A stretch of DNA of 45,080 nucleotides from Chryseobacterium gleum (GTDB lineage Bacteria > Bacteroidota > Bacteroidia > UBA10329), in NCBI GenBank assembly GCA_945903645.1, contig CAMDOM010000022.1, forward strand, positions 1 through 45,080, read 5' to 3'. The translations under genes were made by a program, and so were the position numbers. The stretch's first letter is position 1. Every line of letters begins with the position of its first letter. The notes below the pieces were generated by a model. That model made no database searches, was not told the DNA's origin, and was given only the letters and a program-made list of their open reading frames with translations. This document shows positions 32,208 to 41,714 of the stretch, piece after piece.

Positions 32208-34829
32208 TTAAAGTCTTCCACCCAACACGGTGGTAAGCTTGTAGGTTTGGGTGGTGCCTCCAGGCTCAAAGGTTTCGAATAGAATGATGTAGGCACCAAT
32301 GCGGGCTTTGCGGCCATCATCCATTGTGCCATCCCATGTAAACACACCTTCGCTAGCCAGCAACACATTGGCCGCCACGAGTCGCACCTCGCGCCCGTTG
32401 CTATCAAATATCTTTAACGTTCCCACAACATCCGTTTGTTCAAACTGGTAGTTAATGTTCAGTATGTCTTGATATCCATCGTTGTCGGGCGAAAAGATGG
32501 CCGGATCCGAACTCACTACGCCTGTTGCACCTGTGGTCAAATAGAATTGGGAGTTTCGTAGGCCCGGTGTGGCGCCTCCAATATTTTGTGCAGCCGAATG
32601 CCAATTGCCCCAGTCGTTCACATCGCGATCAGGGTCCAAGCGCTCCAATGAAAATCCCTTACTATCACTAAGCAGCGAAAAATGCATGTCTTCATTGTAG
32701 GCAAACCGTTCCAAAACCAGCGAATCCATCCCCAACAAAAACACCGTTCCTGAGTCGATATTGTATGGTGGAAACGACTCCATTTGCAGCAAGTTTCCAA
32801 TGCCGTGGGTAATATAGGTTGTGGCAATGTTCACGGTGTCCTGTGTTAGGCACACATAGCCTTGGGGCGGCATGGTATAGTTTAGTTCGGTAATTATCCG
32901 TAGGTCAGAAATGATGTCGTCCGAGAAATTAGCAAGCATGGCGTTTTTCAAGTTCACGGGCCTATCCGACCTATTGTAGAGCTCCACAAAATCTCTTCCT
33001 CCAGTTACGGGGTCGGCCAACACCTCATTTATAATCACATCGCCCGGGCGCAAATCATAAGGGATAGTAAACACTGCCGAACCATTGCCCGCTTGTGTAT
33101 TGCCTTCGCAATCGGCCAACCCGCTTATGCCAATGCTGTATTCAATAGCTGTGTCCAGAGGCGTGGTAAAAATGAGTTCCACCTGCATCAAATCTGGCAG
33201 TACGCCCACCGCGCTTTGCACTATAGCAGTTGGCGAAACAGTTATCAAACTTGGGTTTATGGAAGCTTCAGAAATTGGTTCGCTAATCAATAACACCACG
33301 CGGCTCGAGTCCATTATCTGCACTCCAGTCACAAACGGACCTGTCGCATCGGGCGTGGTATCATACAGCGAATTCACCGCTCCAGGTGTGCCGCCATTGG
33401 GGTCGTTGCTTGCTTTCCAGTTCGATGCTACGGTGCAACTGCGGTACGGATTTATCTGCTCAATGCTAAATCCACCATCTTCCTTAAACGAATCACCATA
33501 CCACGCTGTGGTGTAGGCTAGGCGGTCAATAACCACATCGCCTGTGTCACTTAGCACCAAGTCATCACCCGTATTATTGGGCGATGCCCACGATGTAACG
33601 CCAGCAACGCGTTGGGTAAATGGAAACAACTCCACGCCTCCGGTTGGCACCAAAACGCCAAACTCGCCCGGGCCCAACACCAATACTCCTAACGTTCCTG
33701 ACGAACTGTTGTCAGACAATTTCCATCCCGTAAGGTCTATAAACTTGGTGCTGGCGTTAAAAACCTCCACATACTCCGTTAGTGGCAGTCCTTGGCTCGG
33801 GTCTTCATCGGCCATAAACTCATTGATTACAATATCGCGATAGTTAGCAGCCTCTGTCACCACATACTGAAAAGGTAGTGCAACGGTAACAAGCACATTA
33901 TTCGCCAAATCGAACACATTACTTATCGTGATTTCGTGTACAACTCCATTCGCAAACGTGCCAGCAAACACGAGATGCACCAACGTGGCATCTACACCAT
34001 CTAACACTGCCGAACTGGGTCCATTGATGCCATTATTAACTGCATAATTCGCCAAGTTTTGAGCTGAATTGATTTCGACTGGTTCCGAAAAACGAACATC
34101 CACAGCATTGGCCGAAATTGCTTGCACCGATACCACTTCGGGCGCGGTGAGGTCTACGATGTAAGGTCCCAAATAAATGTTATCGTAGTAATACTTGGTA
34201 GCATTGCTCGAAGTATAGGTACACAGCATCCCAAAATTCGTTGTGGAAGTGTATGTTGCGTCTGTGCCCGAGGCCTGGGGCGCAAACGAAGTTCCTCCTG
34301 CGGGGTCAATGCTCACATCCCAGTTGCCGCTGGCATCGCGTCTCACCCGAATTCGCATATTAACTCCATTAGCAATCAATCCATCGGTTCCTCTACAAAC
34401 AGATACCGAACTTCCGCCATCTTGCCTAAATAGCTCTATTGCATCAGTCGACAATGCTTCACCAAATTGAAGGTAATAGCCATTCAACACTCCTGTTAAC
34501 GTGCTTTGGTCGCTTGCCAAATACACCCGACCAAAATTGCTACTGGAACCTGCAAACGCTTGCCGAATGTTAAACTGCCATTCTGCATTATCAAGCGAAT
34601 AAGCACTGCCAAATGCCGTGCTCAAATAAGAAGCGCCTGCATCTGTGTCGTTCAATTGCAATGCGGTGTCAGCATTCACAATAAACCGAGCTACATCACC
34701 CGTCCATGTAGGGTTGCTCGAAAAATCCAAATCGGTAAAGTCATCGCTAAACTGAGCGCGGGCCTCATTACAAACCATCATCAGAACAATGGTAAACAGA
34801 AGGAGAATTGGTCGGATATACGAGGTCAT
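32208..34829 (-). CDS. Secreted lamin-tail-domain protein with T9SS-type C-terminus
   Basis: The 873-residue protein has a signal peptide ending near EARAQF. A concanavalin-like front (residues about 30-220; NAEWQFNIRQAF, NGYYLQFGEA) is followed by a Big/SbsA-like domain (VQAISANAVDVRFSEPVEIN). Two lamin-tail domains are separated by another SbsA-like domain (first: DIVINEFMADEDP, YVEVFNASTKFIDLTGWKLS; second: DVIINEVLADPVTG, FVELYNRSDRPVNLKN). The end (FSPDNDGYQDILNINY, LKIFDSNGREVRLV, DGRKARIGAYIILFE) is FlgD-like and serves as a C-terminal export or anchoring domain in this phylum. I chose ATG 34829, which gives the signal peptide; the frame extends 98 codons further but overlaps the asd gene. 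It is probably a surface or secreted structural protein. Confidence 0.8.
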   Translation of the reverse strand: MTSYIRPILLLFTIVLMMVCNEARAQFSDDFTDLDFSSNPTWTGDVARFIVNADTALQLNDTDAGASYLSTAFGSAYSLDNAEWQFNIRQAFAGSSSNFGRVYLASDQSTLTGVLNGYYLQFGEALSTDAIELFRQDGGSSVSVCRGTDGLIANGVNMRIRVRRDASGNWDVSIDPAGGTSFAPQASGTDATYTSTTNFGMLCTYTSSNATKYYYDNIYLGPYIVDLTAPEVVSVQAISANAVDVRFSEPVEINSAQNLANYAVNNGINGPSSAVLDGVDATLVHLVFAGTFANGVVHEITISNVFDLANNVLVTVALPFQYVVTEAANYRDIVINEFMADEDPSQGLPLTEYVEVFNASTKFIDLTGWKLSDNSSSGTLGVLVLGPGEFGVLVPTGGVELFPFTQRVAGVTSWASPNNTGDDLVLSDTGDVVIDRLAYTTAWYGDSFKEDGGFSIEQINPYRSCTVASNWKASNDPNGGTPGAVNSLYDTTPDATGPFVTGVQIMDSSRVVLLISEPISEASINPSLITVSPTAIVQSAVGVLPDLMQVELIFTTPLDTAIEYSIGISGLADCEGNTQAGNGSAVFTIPYDLRPGDVIINEVLADPVTGGRDFVELYNRSDRPVNLKNAMLANFSDDIISDLRIITELNYTMPPQGYVCLTQDTVNIATTYITHGIGNLLQMESFPPYNIDSGTVFLLGMDSLVLERFAYNEDMHFSLLSDSKGFSLERLDPDRDVNDWGNWHSAAQNIGGATPGLRNSQFYLTTGATGVVSSDPAIFSPDNDGYQDILNINYQFEQTDVVGTLKIFDSNGREVRLVAANVLLASEGVFTWDGTMDDGRKARIGAYIILFETFEPGGTTQTYKLTTVLGGRL

Positions 34830-34902
34830 GCAGCGAAATGAAAGAGGGTAAATGTAGTAGTTTTGCCCAACGCTGTATGCTAAGTCTGCGTTAAACAACA
34901 TA

Positions 34903-35901
34903 ATGAGAATAGCCTTAGTTGGTGCCACTGGTATGGTGGGCCGAATCATGTTAAAAGTGCTAGAAGAGCGCAACACGCCCTGCACAGAACTAATCCCTGT
35001 TGCATCAGAGAAATCTGCGGGCACATTGGTCACCTTCAGAGGCAAGCAATATCCTGTTATCGGTATGGCCCAAGCGGTGTCTTTGCGCCCCGATGTGGCG
35101 CTGTTTTCGGCAGGAGGAAACACCAGTTTAGAGTGGGCACCGCGCTTTGCAGAGGTCGGTTGCTATGTAATTGATAATTCTTCGGCATGGCGCATGGATT
35201 CTGCCATTCCTTTGGTGGTTCCAGAGGTAAACGCCTCGGCTCTTGACGGCAAAAGCAGAATAATTGCCAATCCAAATTGTTCTACTATTCAGTTGGTGGT
35301 GGCGCTGTGGCCATTGCACCAAGCTTTCGGAATAGAGCGCATGGTAGTTAGCACCTATCAGTCTGTAACAGGAACAGGAAAACGCGCCATGCAGCAGTTA
35401 GAAAGCGAACAAGAAGGCGCGCCACTTGCCAACGGTCCGTATGCGCACCCAATACACCGCAATGTGATACCGCAATGCGATGTGTTTCTAGAGAATGGCT
35501 ACACCAAAGAGGAAATGAAAGTGGTGAACGAAAGCCGCAAAATAATGAGTCTGCCTAAGCTCAGAGTTACAGCCACAGCGGTGCGCGTACCTGTAACAGG
35601 CGGTCATTCGGAAGCAGTAAATGTGCGTTTTTCCAAACCGGTAAGTGTTGCCGAAGTGCGCACCATTCTATCCGCTGCACCGGGAGTTGTTGTGCTTGAC
35701 GAACCTACCAATTCCATCTATCCCATGCCGCTAATTGCCGAAGGTAAAGACGAGGTATTTGTAGGCAGAATTCGAATGGACGAGAGCGAAGACAACGCCA
35801 TCAACCTTTGGATTGTATCAGATAACTTGCGGAAAGGTGCCGCTACAAACACGGTTCAAATTCTTGAGGAATTGCTCCGAAAAGGATTGCTCACAGCTTA
35901 A
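34903..35901 (+). CDS. asd: Aspartate-semialdehyde dehydrogenase
   Basis: The 332-residue enzyme reduces aspartyl phosphate to aspartate semialdehyde with NADPH, the branch point to lysine/diaminopimelate, threonine and methionine. Motifs are the N-terminal VGATGMVGRIML nucleotide loop, FSAGGNTS, the catalytic cysteine in IIANPNCSTIQ (Cys126), the YQSVTGTGKRAM segment and the catalytic histidine in VTGGHSEAVNV (His235). The length is normal. It is divergent from the lamin-tail gene with a 73-bp spacer. No neighbouring lysine or threonine genes are present. Confidence 0.93.
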   Translation: MRIALVGATGMVGRIMLKVLEERNTPCTELIPVASEKSAGTLVTFRGKQYPVIGMAQAVSLRPDVALFSAGGNTSLEWAPRFAEVGCYVIDNSSAWRMDSAIPLVVPEVNASALDGKSRIIANPNCSTIQLVVALWPLHQAFGIERMVVSTYQSVTGTGKRAMQQLESEQEGAPLANGPYAHPIHRNVIPQCDVFLENGYTKEEMKVVNESRKIMSLPKLRVTATAVRVPVTGGHSEAVNVRFSKPVSVAEVRTILSAAPGVVVLDEPTNSIYPMPLIAEGKDEVFVGRIRMDESEDNAINLWIVSDNLRKGAATNTVQILEELLRKGLLTA

Positions 35902-35951
35902 TTAACGTACGATAAGCGTTCTATATATTCAGATAAAACACAGCTTTTCAA

Positions 35952-36152
35952 ATGAATGTAACTTCAGGCCATTGGACATTCGCAGCGATGTTTGTTGTTG
36001 TTTTTATTATCGGTATCGCTTGGGCGTATCGCAACGACCTGCGCAAATCTCCCGATTTATTCAAGGGTTCATCCAAGTTTCTACTTGGCGTGGTGCTCGT
36101 AATCATGATTCTTGTGGTGGGAAAAATGATTCACCGCATGGGCGCGCACTAA
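35952..36152 (+). CDS. Small two-helix membrane protein, Bacteroidota-type
   Basis: The 66-residue protein has helices FAAMFVVVFIIGIAWAY and FLLGVVLVIMILVVGKMI, separated by a charged loop (RNDLRKSPDLFKGSSK). I have an impression that similar short proteins occur across the phylum, but no function is known to me. It lies 50 bp downstream of asd and may be cotranscribed with it. The two-helix hairpin and regular codon pattern support a real gene. Confidence 0.6.
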   Translation: MNVTSGHWTFAAMFVVVFIIGIAWAYRNDLRKSPDLFKGSSKFLLGVVLVIMILVVGKMIHRMGAH

Positions 36153-36172
36153 CCGCGTAAACTCCTGTTCCG

Positions 36173-37993
36173 TTATTCTGTCAGGGTGATGACTTCGTAG
36201 CGAATATCGTCTACATAAATATCATGTTCGCCAGTAGTGTACGGATACACAATCCAAACATCTGTGGCCAGTTCAGAACTAGGCAATTCGGCCACCACGC
36301 GCACTGCCGTCCACGTGTTTTTTTCCAAAATCTGGTCGCCACAACCGATGTAATCATGCCCATAGTGCCGCTCATTTTGGTTAAACGAATAAGCAAGCGT
36401 TAGAGCGGGCATCTCTTCTTCTGACCATGCCATAAACGTAGCCAACACAATCTTTTTCCCAGCCACACCCATCTCCGAAAACGGAATTCCAATAGTAGCA
36501 CCATACGGATTGGCAGCACTTATTTTGGACGAATGCGTGCCAGAATAGGCCAACTCAGAAGTACGCCCTTGTGTTCCCCATTTCACCGTTACTACTTCCA
36601 AGTCAGTAGAAACTTCCCATCGGCTTGCAATGAGTTCCTCTGCGGGAATCAACTCTGGTTTGGCTTCGCGATAAAATATTCCATCGTACTTCTTTCCAGT
36701 TTGAAGAAAGATTTGCCAGTAGCGCTCTTGGTTCATATCAATCCAATGCAGAATAAACTTGTTGTATTGGTAGGATTGAATAAGATTTAGGGGAATAGCC
36801 GCCAGAGACACCAACACCACAATCACTTTACCCCAAACAGGGAGTGTATGAATAAGATAGGCCATCAATAGGATGAAAAAAGGAAGGTATTCCACCAATG
36901 CCCGCATGCCAAAACTGCACCCATAATACCACGACCACCACGAAGAAATAATGTAAATCGCTCCACCGAGAAACACCAACAACCAAGCTGCCGCAGCTTT
37001 CGAACGAAGGAACAATGCAACCAAACCCACCGATGCCAGAATTGCCCAAGGATAGTACACGAAAAAACCTTTCTTATAACTGAACAGCACATTGATGATT
37101 TGCGGATCACGGAAATTGAATCCCTCTCCGCTATACGACCATACCAAAGGTTGCCCCACTTGTATCCAATACATCAACGGTTGAAACGAAACAATGGCCA
37201 CTGCAACAGCAAGAGGAATAATAACCTTGGTGCTCATCAACACTTTTTTAGCAAACGCAAAGCAGGGCTTCCATCCACCAGCAATAAAAGGAAAGCTGAG
37301 AACTATAACTGCATTTGATGGACGCACCAAAACGATTAGCCCTAATACAGCTGCCAACAGCCCAAGGTTTTTTCGCGTTGTTTCCGTAATGGATTTGTCC
37401 GCAACATAGATAAAGGCAGAGAAGAGAAAGAAGCTGTACACATGCGACATGGCGGGTTCCATCACCGTGTAATAAAACAGCCCCGTGCCAGCAAATCCTC
37501 CTAAAGTGGCCCACGAAATGCTACTCCAACCGATACCTTTCTTATGAATATACTTGCTCAATAAAAACAGCCCAGCAAGAACATAAAACAGCGCGCCAAG
37601 CATTATTCCAATATGAAAAGGTTCGGAATATCCATCCACAGGAACCTTCATAATCCAAGCAGCCAAGCAGGATAGCAGAAAGAAAGGAAGCATTAGCAAC
37701 GCGGATCCTACATAGTATTTATTCACCCTTCCCGCATCAGTCATGACCGTAAAATCTGCTGCGCCACCTCCAAAATACGTAGCGCTGTAGCTCGAAATAA
37801 CCTGTTCCCAATCGAAAGAGCGCTCAAGGAATGCGGCCACCAAATAGCCATAATATCCTTGGGCATCGGCATGAATTATTCCATACATAGCCAGATTGTG
37901 CCATTCTCTTTTCAGCTCGAAAAAGATAGCAAGCGCCCCGCAACACAGAAGCGTAACCCACCAAAGCCATTTGTTGGAACCGTTATCGCGCAT
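36173..37993 (-). CDS. GT-C-like membrane protein with C-terminal beta-sandwich domain (paralogue 2)
   Basis: The 606-residue protein has about 11-12 membrane helices. The first periplasmic loop carries IHADAQGYYGYLVAAF, an acidic motif typical of GT-C glycosyltransferases of the ArnT/PMT kind. Shared landmarks with the next gene upstream are GRVNKYYVGSALLMLPFF, MEPAMSHVYSFF, VRPSNAVIVL, WSYSGEGFNFRDP and SWWSWYYGCSFGMRALVEY. The C-terminal 170 residues are exported and end in a jelly-roll-like domain (YSGTHSSKISAANPYG ... VDDIRYEVI), possibly sugar-binding. Its start overlaps the preceding gene by 11 nt. It is the last gene of the five-gene glycosyltransferase operon. Confidence 0.7.
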   Translation of the reverse strand: MRDNGSNKWLWWVTLLCCGALAIFFELKREWHNLAMYGIIHADAQGYYGYLVAAFLERSFDWEQVISSYSATYFGGGAADFTVMTDAGRVNKYYVGSALLMLPFFLLSCLAAWIMKVPVDGYSEPFHIGIMLGALFYVLAGLFLLSKYIHKKGIGWSSISWATLGGFAGTGLFYYTVMEPAMSHVYSFFLFSAFIYVADKSITETTRKNLGLLAAVLGLIVLVRPSNAVIVLSFPFIAGGWKPCFAFAKKVLMSTKVIIPLAVAVAIVSFQPLMYWIQVGQPLVWSYSGEGFNFRDPQIINVLFSYKKGFFVYYPWAILASVGLVALFLRSKAAAAWLLVFLGGAIYIISSWWSWYYGCSFGMRALVEYLPFFILLMAYLIHTLPVWGKVIVVLVSLAAIPLNLIQSYQYNKFILHWIDMNQERYWQIFLQTGKKYDGIFYREAKPELIPAEELIASRWEVSTDLEVVTVKWGTQGRTSELAYSGTHSSKISAANPYGATIGIPFSEMGVAGKKIVLATFMAWSEEEMPALTLAYSFNQNERHYGHDYIGCGDQILEKNTWTAVRVVAELPSSELATDVWIVYPYTTGEHDIYVDDIRYEVITLTE

Positions 37994-39770
37994 GGATGAA
38001 CGTTATTTCCATATCATCCAAACATACCTCATGTTGGTCTTCTTTCATAATGTATAACACAAACGTATCACTTGCATGGCGCACAGCTCCGCAAAAAAAC
38101 ACAGCCGAACATTTATTCCACTCAGATCCAAAACTAAACTGCGGTCGCAGCGGTTTTTTGCGCCAGAAATAAGCCGCCTCAGTAGAATCTTGAATGGTAC
38201 ACACAAACGAAACATCAGACAGCCACGAGCTAGAATTTATCATGCCGCTAATACGAACAACGTTGGCGCTAACGGGAATGTCTTTTGCCTTAATGCGAAG
38301 CGTGATGCCAAAGTTGTCTTGCTTCAAGCAGCTTGACTTTGTGCCAGAGTACGCTACCGAATCCGAAATTTGCTGTTCGCCACCCCAATCATGCGATGCT
38401 TCCATGTCATGAATAAGTGTCGTGCTATCCATTCCTGCATAACTATCCTGACCTAAGTTTCCTGGATAATACCATTGCAAATCCTCGCCAGTGCGTAAAA
38501 AAAGACTGCGATATTTGATACGGTCTATGCCATCAAAAGGCAAAATGTGATGCACGTATTGATAGGTTTGAACGCCTTGAATACTAACGCACATCAACCC
38601 CAAAAACACAACAAACGATGGCCTAAGAATTCCCCATCCAAACTGAATTAAGTGTACAAGGCCGATAGCAAAAAATGGGATATACTCAATAAATGCCCTG
38701 TGTCCGAAGGCACCGCCATAGTACCACATCCACCAAGAAGAGATAACCCAAGTTATGGCCAAAAGGAACAAAAGCAATGCATTTGCCTGCGCTATATTTC
38801 GCTTGCGCATAACGAAAATGCCAATCACAGCTAGCAGAAGTATGGGTGCATACACAAAGAGTCCTCTACGATAACTAAATAGTACATTAAAAAACTCAGG
38901 CGAGAGAAAATTGAACCCTTCTCCTTGATATGACCAAAACATGGGTGCTCCCACTTGAATGAGATACAGAATGGGTTGTAGGGCCACAATTCCAACAAAA
39001 ACAACAACGGATAGGAACAACACCACTGGTTTCTGAATCAACCGTTCTATACTAATTACAATAGGAAAAACCCCACTAGCAACTACTGGTAGTGCCAAAA
39101 CAACCAGGCCATTTGTAGGACGAATTAGCGCAACCAACCCCAATGCAAATGCAGCCAATATCCATAACCGCTCTTGCTGGCAGATTATAGCTCTTGCCGA
39201 GAAATAGAGAAATGCCGACACCGAAAAAAATGAATACACATGTGACATTGAGGGTTCATACAGGGCATAGAATAGCAAATTGGTGCCAAAAACCAGCATA
39301 AGTAAAGCAGGAAGAATAGCTTTCCTTTTATATCCCAACAATTGAAGAAATAGCTGCAGAAATAGCAAGCCTAGCGATAGATAAAACAGCGCAGCAACGC
39401 CAATGGCAATTTGAAATGGGGGCGAAAAGCCATCCAACACATGTCCAGTGAAACTCGCTACGGCTAGTGCTACCCCGAAGAATGGTGCCATTAGCAAGGC
39501 AGTGCCTACGAAATACTTGTTCACATTACCTTTTTCGGTGACATGGAAAAAATGAACCCATTCGCCCTCAGGATAGTGTAAGTTATCTATATTCTGTACA
39601 AACCCATAGCTAAAATCGTGAAAAATGAACGCAGCCGGCAAATAGCTGTAGTAGCCTTTTCCATCTGTAATAATGAGTGGCTCTTCGACAATGGTTTGCC
39701 AACGCGTTTGAGAGGCAAATACAAGCAGGCCAATGCCCACCAAAAGTGCTAATGCTCCATTTCGCAGCAC
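37983..39770 (-). CDS. GT-C-like membrane protein with C-terminal beta-sandwich domain (paralogue 1)
   Basis: The 595-residue protein is a tandem paralogue of the following gene. It has a long N-terminal membrane part with TDGKGYYSYLPAAFIFHD in the first loop, then GNVNKYFVGTALLMAPFF, YEPSMSHVYSFFSVSAF, IRPTNGLVVLALP, WSYQGEGFNFLSPEFF and SSWWMWYYGGAFGHRAFIEY. The C-terminal 150 residues form an exported domain (SVAYSGTKSSCLKQDNFG ... CLDDMEITFI). It probably transfers a sugar from a polyprenyl phosphate donor to an exported acceptor. It lies 4 bp after the GT2 gene that could make such a donor. Confidence 0.7.
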   Translation of the reverse strand: MLRNGALALLVGIGLLVFASQTRWQTIVEEPLIITDGKGYYSYLPAAFIFHDFSYGFVQNIDNLHYPEGEWVHFFHVTEKGNVNKYFVGTALLMAPFFGVALAVASFTGHVLDGFSPPFQIAIGVAALFYLSLGLLFLQLFLQLLGYKRKAILPALLMLVFGTNLLFYALYEPSMSHVYSFFSVSAFLYFSARAIICQQERLWILAAFALGLVALIRPTNGLVVLALPVVASGVFPIVISIERLIQKPVVLFLSVVVFVGIVALQPILYLIQVGAPMFWSYQGEGFNFLSPEFFNVLFSYRRGLFVYAPILLLAVIGIFVMRKRNIAQANALLLFLLAITWVISSWWMWYYGGAFGHRAFIEYIPFFAIGLVHLIQFGWGILRPSFVVFLGLMCVSIQGVQTYQYVHHILPFDGIDRIKYRSLFLRTGEDLQWYYPGNLGQDSYAGMDSTTLIHDMEASHDWGGEQQISDSVAYSGTKSSCLKQDNFGITLRIKAKDIPVSANVVRISGMINSSSWLSDVSFVCTIQDSTEAAYFWRKKPLRPQFSFGSEWNKCSAVFFCGAVRHASDTFVLYIMKEDQHEVCLDDMEITFIHAR

Positions 39771-39774
39771 GCGC

Positions 39775-40497
39775 TTATTTGCTAACGAGGTTGTACTTCA
39801 AAATGCAATAGATAGCACGGAAGCCATCGCGCCATCCTATTTTTTTTCCATCCTCATAGGTACGTCCGTAATACGAAATGCCCACTTCGTAGATGCGCAC
39901 TTTGGGTATGCGTGCAATTTTGGCGGTTACCTCTGGTTCAAATCCAAAGCGTTTCTCTTTCAGCGCTAAGGATTTTACCATTTTGGCATCAAACAGCTTG
40001 TAGCATGTTTCCATGTCTGTAAGATTCAAATTGGTGAACATATTGCTCAGTGCAGTAAGAAACTTGTTGCCTATGGTATGCCAAAAAAACAGAATGCGGT
40101 GCGGGTTTCCTCCCATAAATCGCGAACCGTACACAATATCTGCATTGCCTTCAACTATCGGTTTCAAGAGGTCGTTGTATTCGCGCGGGTCATATTCCAA
40201 ATCGGCATCTTGAATTAGAATATAATCTCCAGTAGCAAGTTCGATGCCTTTGTGCAATGCGGCTCCTTTACCCATATTTACTGGCTGCGAGAAGAAACGA
40301 ATATCCAATTCAGTGTTTTGCGCCATGTAGCGATTCACCGCTTCTACGGTGTCATCCTTCGAGCAGTCGTTAACTATGATAAGTTCTTTGGTAATGCCAT
40401 TCATCAATTGAACCGCTTTGATGCGATCCAAAATCATGTGAATAGTTCTTCCTTCGTTGTATGCAGGTATAACGATGGAAAGTTTAGTAATGCTCAT
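39775..40497 (-). CDS. GT2 family polyprenol-phosphate sugar transferase (DPM1-like)
   Basis: The 240-residue soluble enzyme of the dolichol-phosphate-mannose-synthase type has [53 protein letters not shown], the metal-binding [10 protein letters not shown] and YGSRFMGGN, and [12 protein letters not shown]. It lacks C-terminal membrane helices. It should load a nucleotide sugar onto a polyprenyl phosphate, giving the donor for the GT-C proteins encoded on either side. Its start overlaps the end of the upstream membrane gene by 4 nt. Confidence 0.85.
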   Translation of the reverse strand: MSITKLSIVIPAYNEGRTIHMILDRIKAVQLMNGITKELIIVNDCSKDDTVEAVNRYMAQNTELDIRFFSQPVNMGKGAALHKGIELATGDYILIQDADLEYDPREYNDLLKPIVEGNADIVYGSRFMGGNPHRILFFWHTIGNKFLTALSNMFTNLNLTDMETCYKLFDAKMVKSLALKEKRFGFEPEVTAKIARIPKVRIYEVGISYYGRTYEDGKKIGWRDGFRAIYCILKYNLVSK

Positions 40498-41714
40498 TGA
40501 CCGGCTGTTGAGGGGATTTTGCAGGGAATTGATAATGTTGTGGAGTCTGTTTCGATTGTCTCTTCATTCATAAGTAGACCATCAAGCTGTTCTGCTTCGT
40601 CCATTATGGCGGCTTTACGATACATCGCCTTGTTGGAATTAACAATTACCAAAGTGGGGAGCAGTGCAATAAGAACCATCATTCCCTTCCTGTAGAGCTG
40701 TGACACTTGCCCATAACCATTGAATAAACCTTCGGACACAGCCATAATGATAAATGGAGTTATAAAAACGAGCGTTCGCGCTGGAGGTATTGTGCCCGAA
40801 AGGCCAACATATGCGGCACTTATGGCAATCATAAATAGCGCTTGGGTCATAAAAACGCCTTTCCATCCCTTTTTTAACCAAATGGCAATAAGAGCCAACG
40901 GAATGAATAGGGCAGCAATTAGGGGATCAAAATAAGTCAGAGTTTCCGTGGCATGATTGGCAATGCGTTCAAGGGTAAAATTTCCCAAATCATAGTTGCG
41001 AATAATCCAGTTGTCGGTAAGTGAAGTAATTGGATTGTGCCGAAGTACTGGCAGATATAAAAGTGCGGTGAGTCCTAACGACAACAGGATGTTTATTCCA
41101 TTCAGGGTAAAAAGTTTTTTGTCGCGCTGCATTAGGTATTGAACCACTATGGCAAGCACAAATCCTAAAAAAGGCAGTAAAAACGTAGGAACGGCTAAAA
41201 ACCCAAACGCAATCGACACCACAAATGCAATCGACCATCTTATGGTATTGGGTGTATTGTTCGAGATTTGACGTAGCGCGTAAAACGCAGTTAGCGACAA
41301 CAGCGCTACAAGTGCATATCCTCGCGACACAGACCCAAAGTAGAGCCCTCCCAACGAAGCAACCCAAACGCCAGCAGAGAAAAAAGCAAAGCGAGCACTT
41401 TGCGCATCGAGCACCAATTTAAAAACTATCAGTATGGAGGCTAACGATGCGAGGAGTGAGGTTAGTCGAATTGCCACTGTGTCTGATAGCGGCAATTGCA
41501 AAAAAAACGAAGACAATAGCGAGTTTAGAATATGATTATTTGGAGAAGAATAGTCCGTTGCCGCAACTTTCCATCCGTTTCCCATAAAGTGTTGTAATGA
41601 AAAAAGTTCATCACCCGATAGCGGCAATTGCGTGATAAACCACATGCGATTGGCAAAAGCAATCAACAGCAACAAAGTAACTCCTAATCCAAGACGTCTT
41701 TTTCCTCCTATCAC
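40494..41714 (-). CDS. GT39/ArnT-like membrane glycosyltransferase
   Basis: The 406-residue protein has about 10 membrane segments. The first loop carries the acidic pair in [14 protein letters not shown] and then [18 protein letters not shown], the D-E ... (P/N)-H pattern of ArnT/GT39-type enzymes; [20 protein letters not shown] also fits. The C-terminus is short and soluble. It probably transfers a sugar from a polyprenol carrier on the periplasmic side. The 4-nt overlaps with both neighbours imply a single transcript and coupled translation. Confidence 0.7.
   Translation of the reverse strand: MIGGKRRLGLGVTLLLLIAFANRMWFITQLPLSGDELFSLQHFMGNGWKVAATDYSSPNNHILNSLLSSFFLQLPLSDTVAIRLTSLLASLASILIVFKLVLDAQSARFAFFSAGVWVASLGGLYFGSVSRGYALVALLSLTAFYALRQISNNTPNTIRWSIAFVVSIAFGFLAVPTFLLPFLGFVLAIVVQYLMQRDKKLFTLNGINILLSLGLTALLYLPVLRHNPITSLTDNWIIRNYDLGNFTLERIANHATETLTYFDPLIAALFIPLALIAIWLKKGWKGVFMTQALFMIAISAAYVGLSGTIPPARTLVFITPFIIMAVSEGLFNGYGQVSQLYRKGMMVLIALLPTLVIVNSNKAMYRKAAIMDEAEQLDGLLMNEETIETDSTTLSIPCKIPSTAGQ

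Noticed and set aside
34861-34888. TTTG ... TAAGTCTG as a promoter for asd
   Set aside because: The spacing is only about 15 bp and the -7 motif has a mismatch, so I could not support it.
34830-35123. 98-codon N-terminal extension of the lamin-tail gene
   Set aside because: It overlaps the start of asd on the other strand and would bury the clear signal peptide that starts at 34829.
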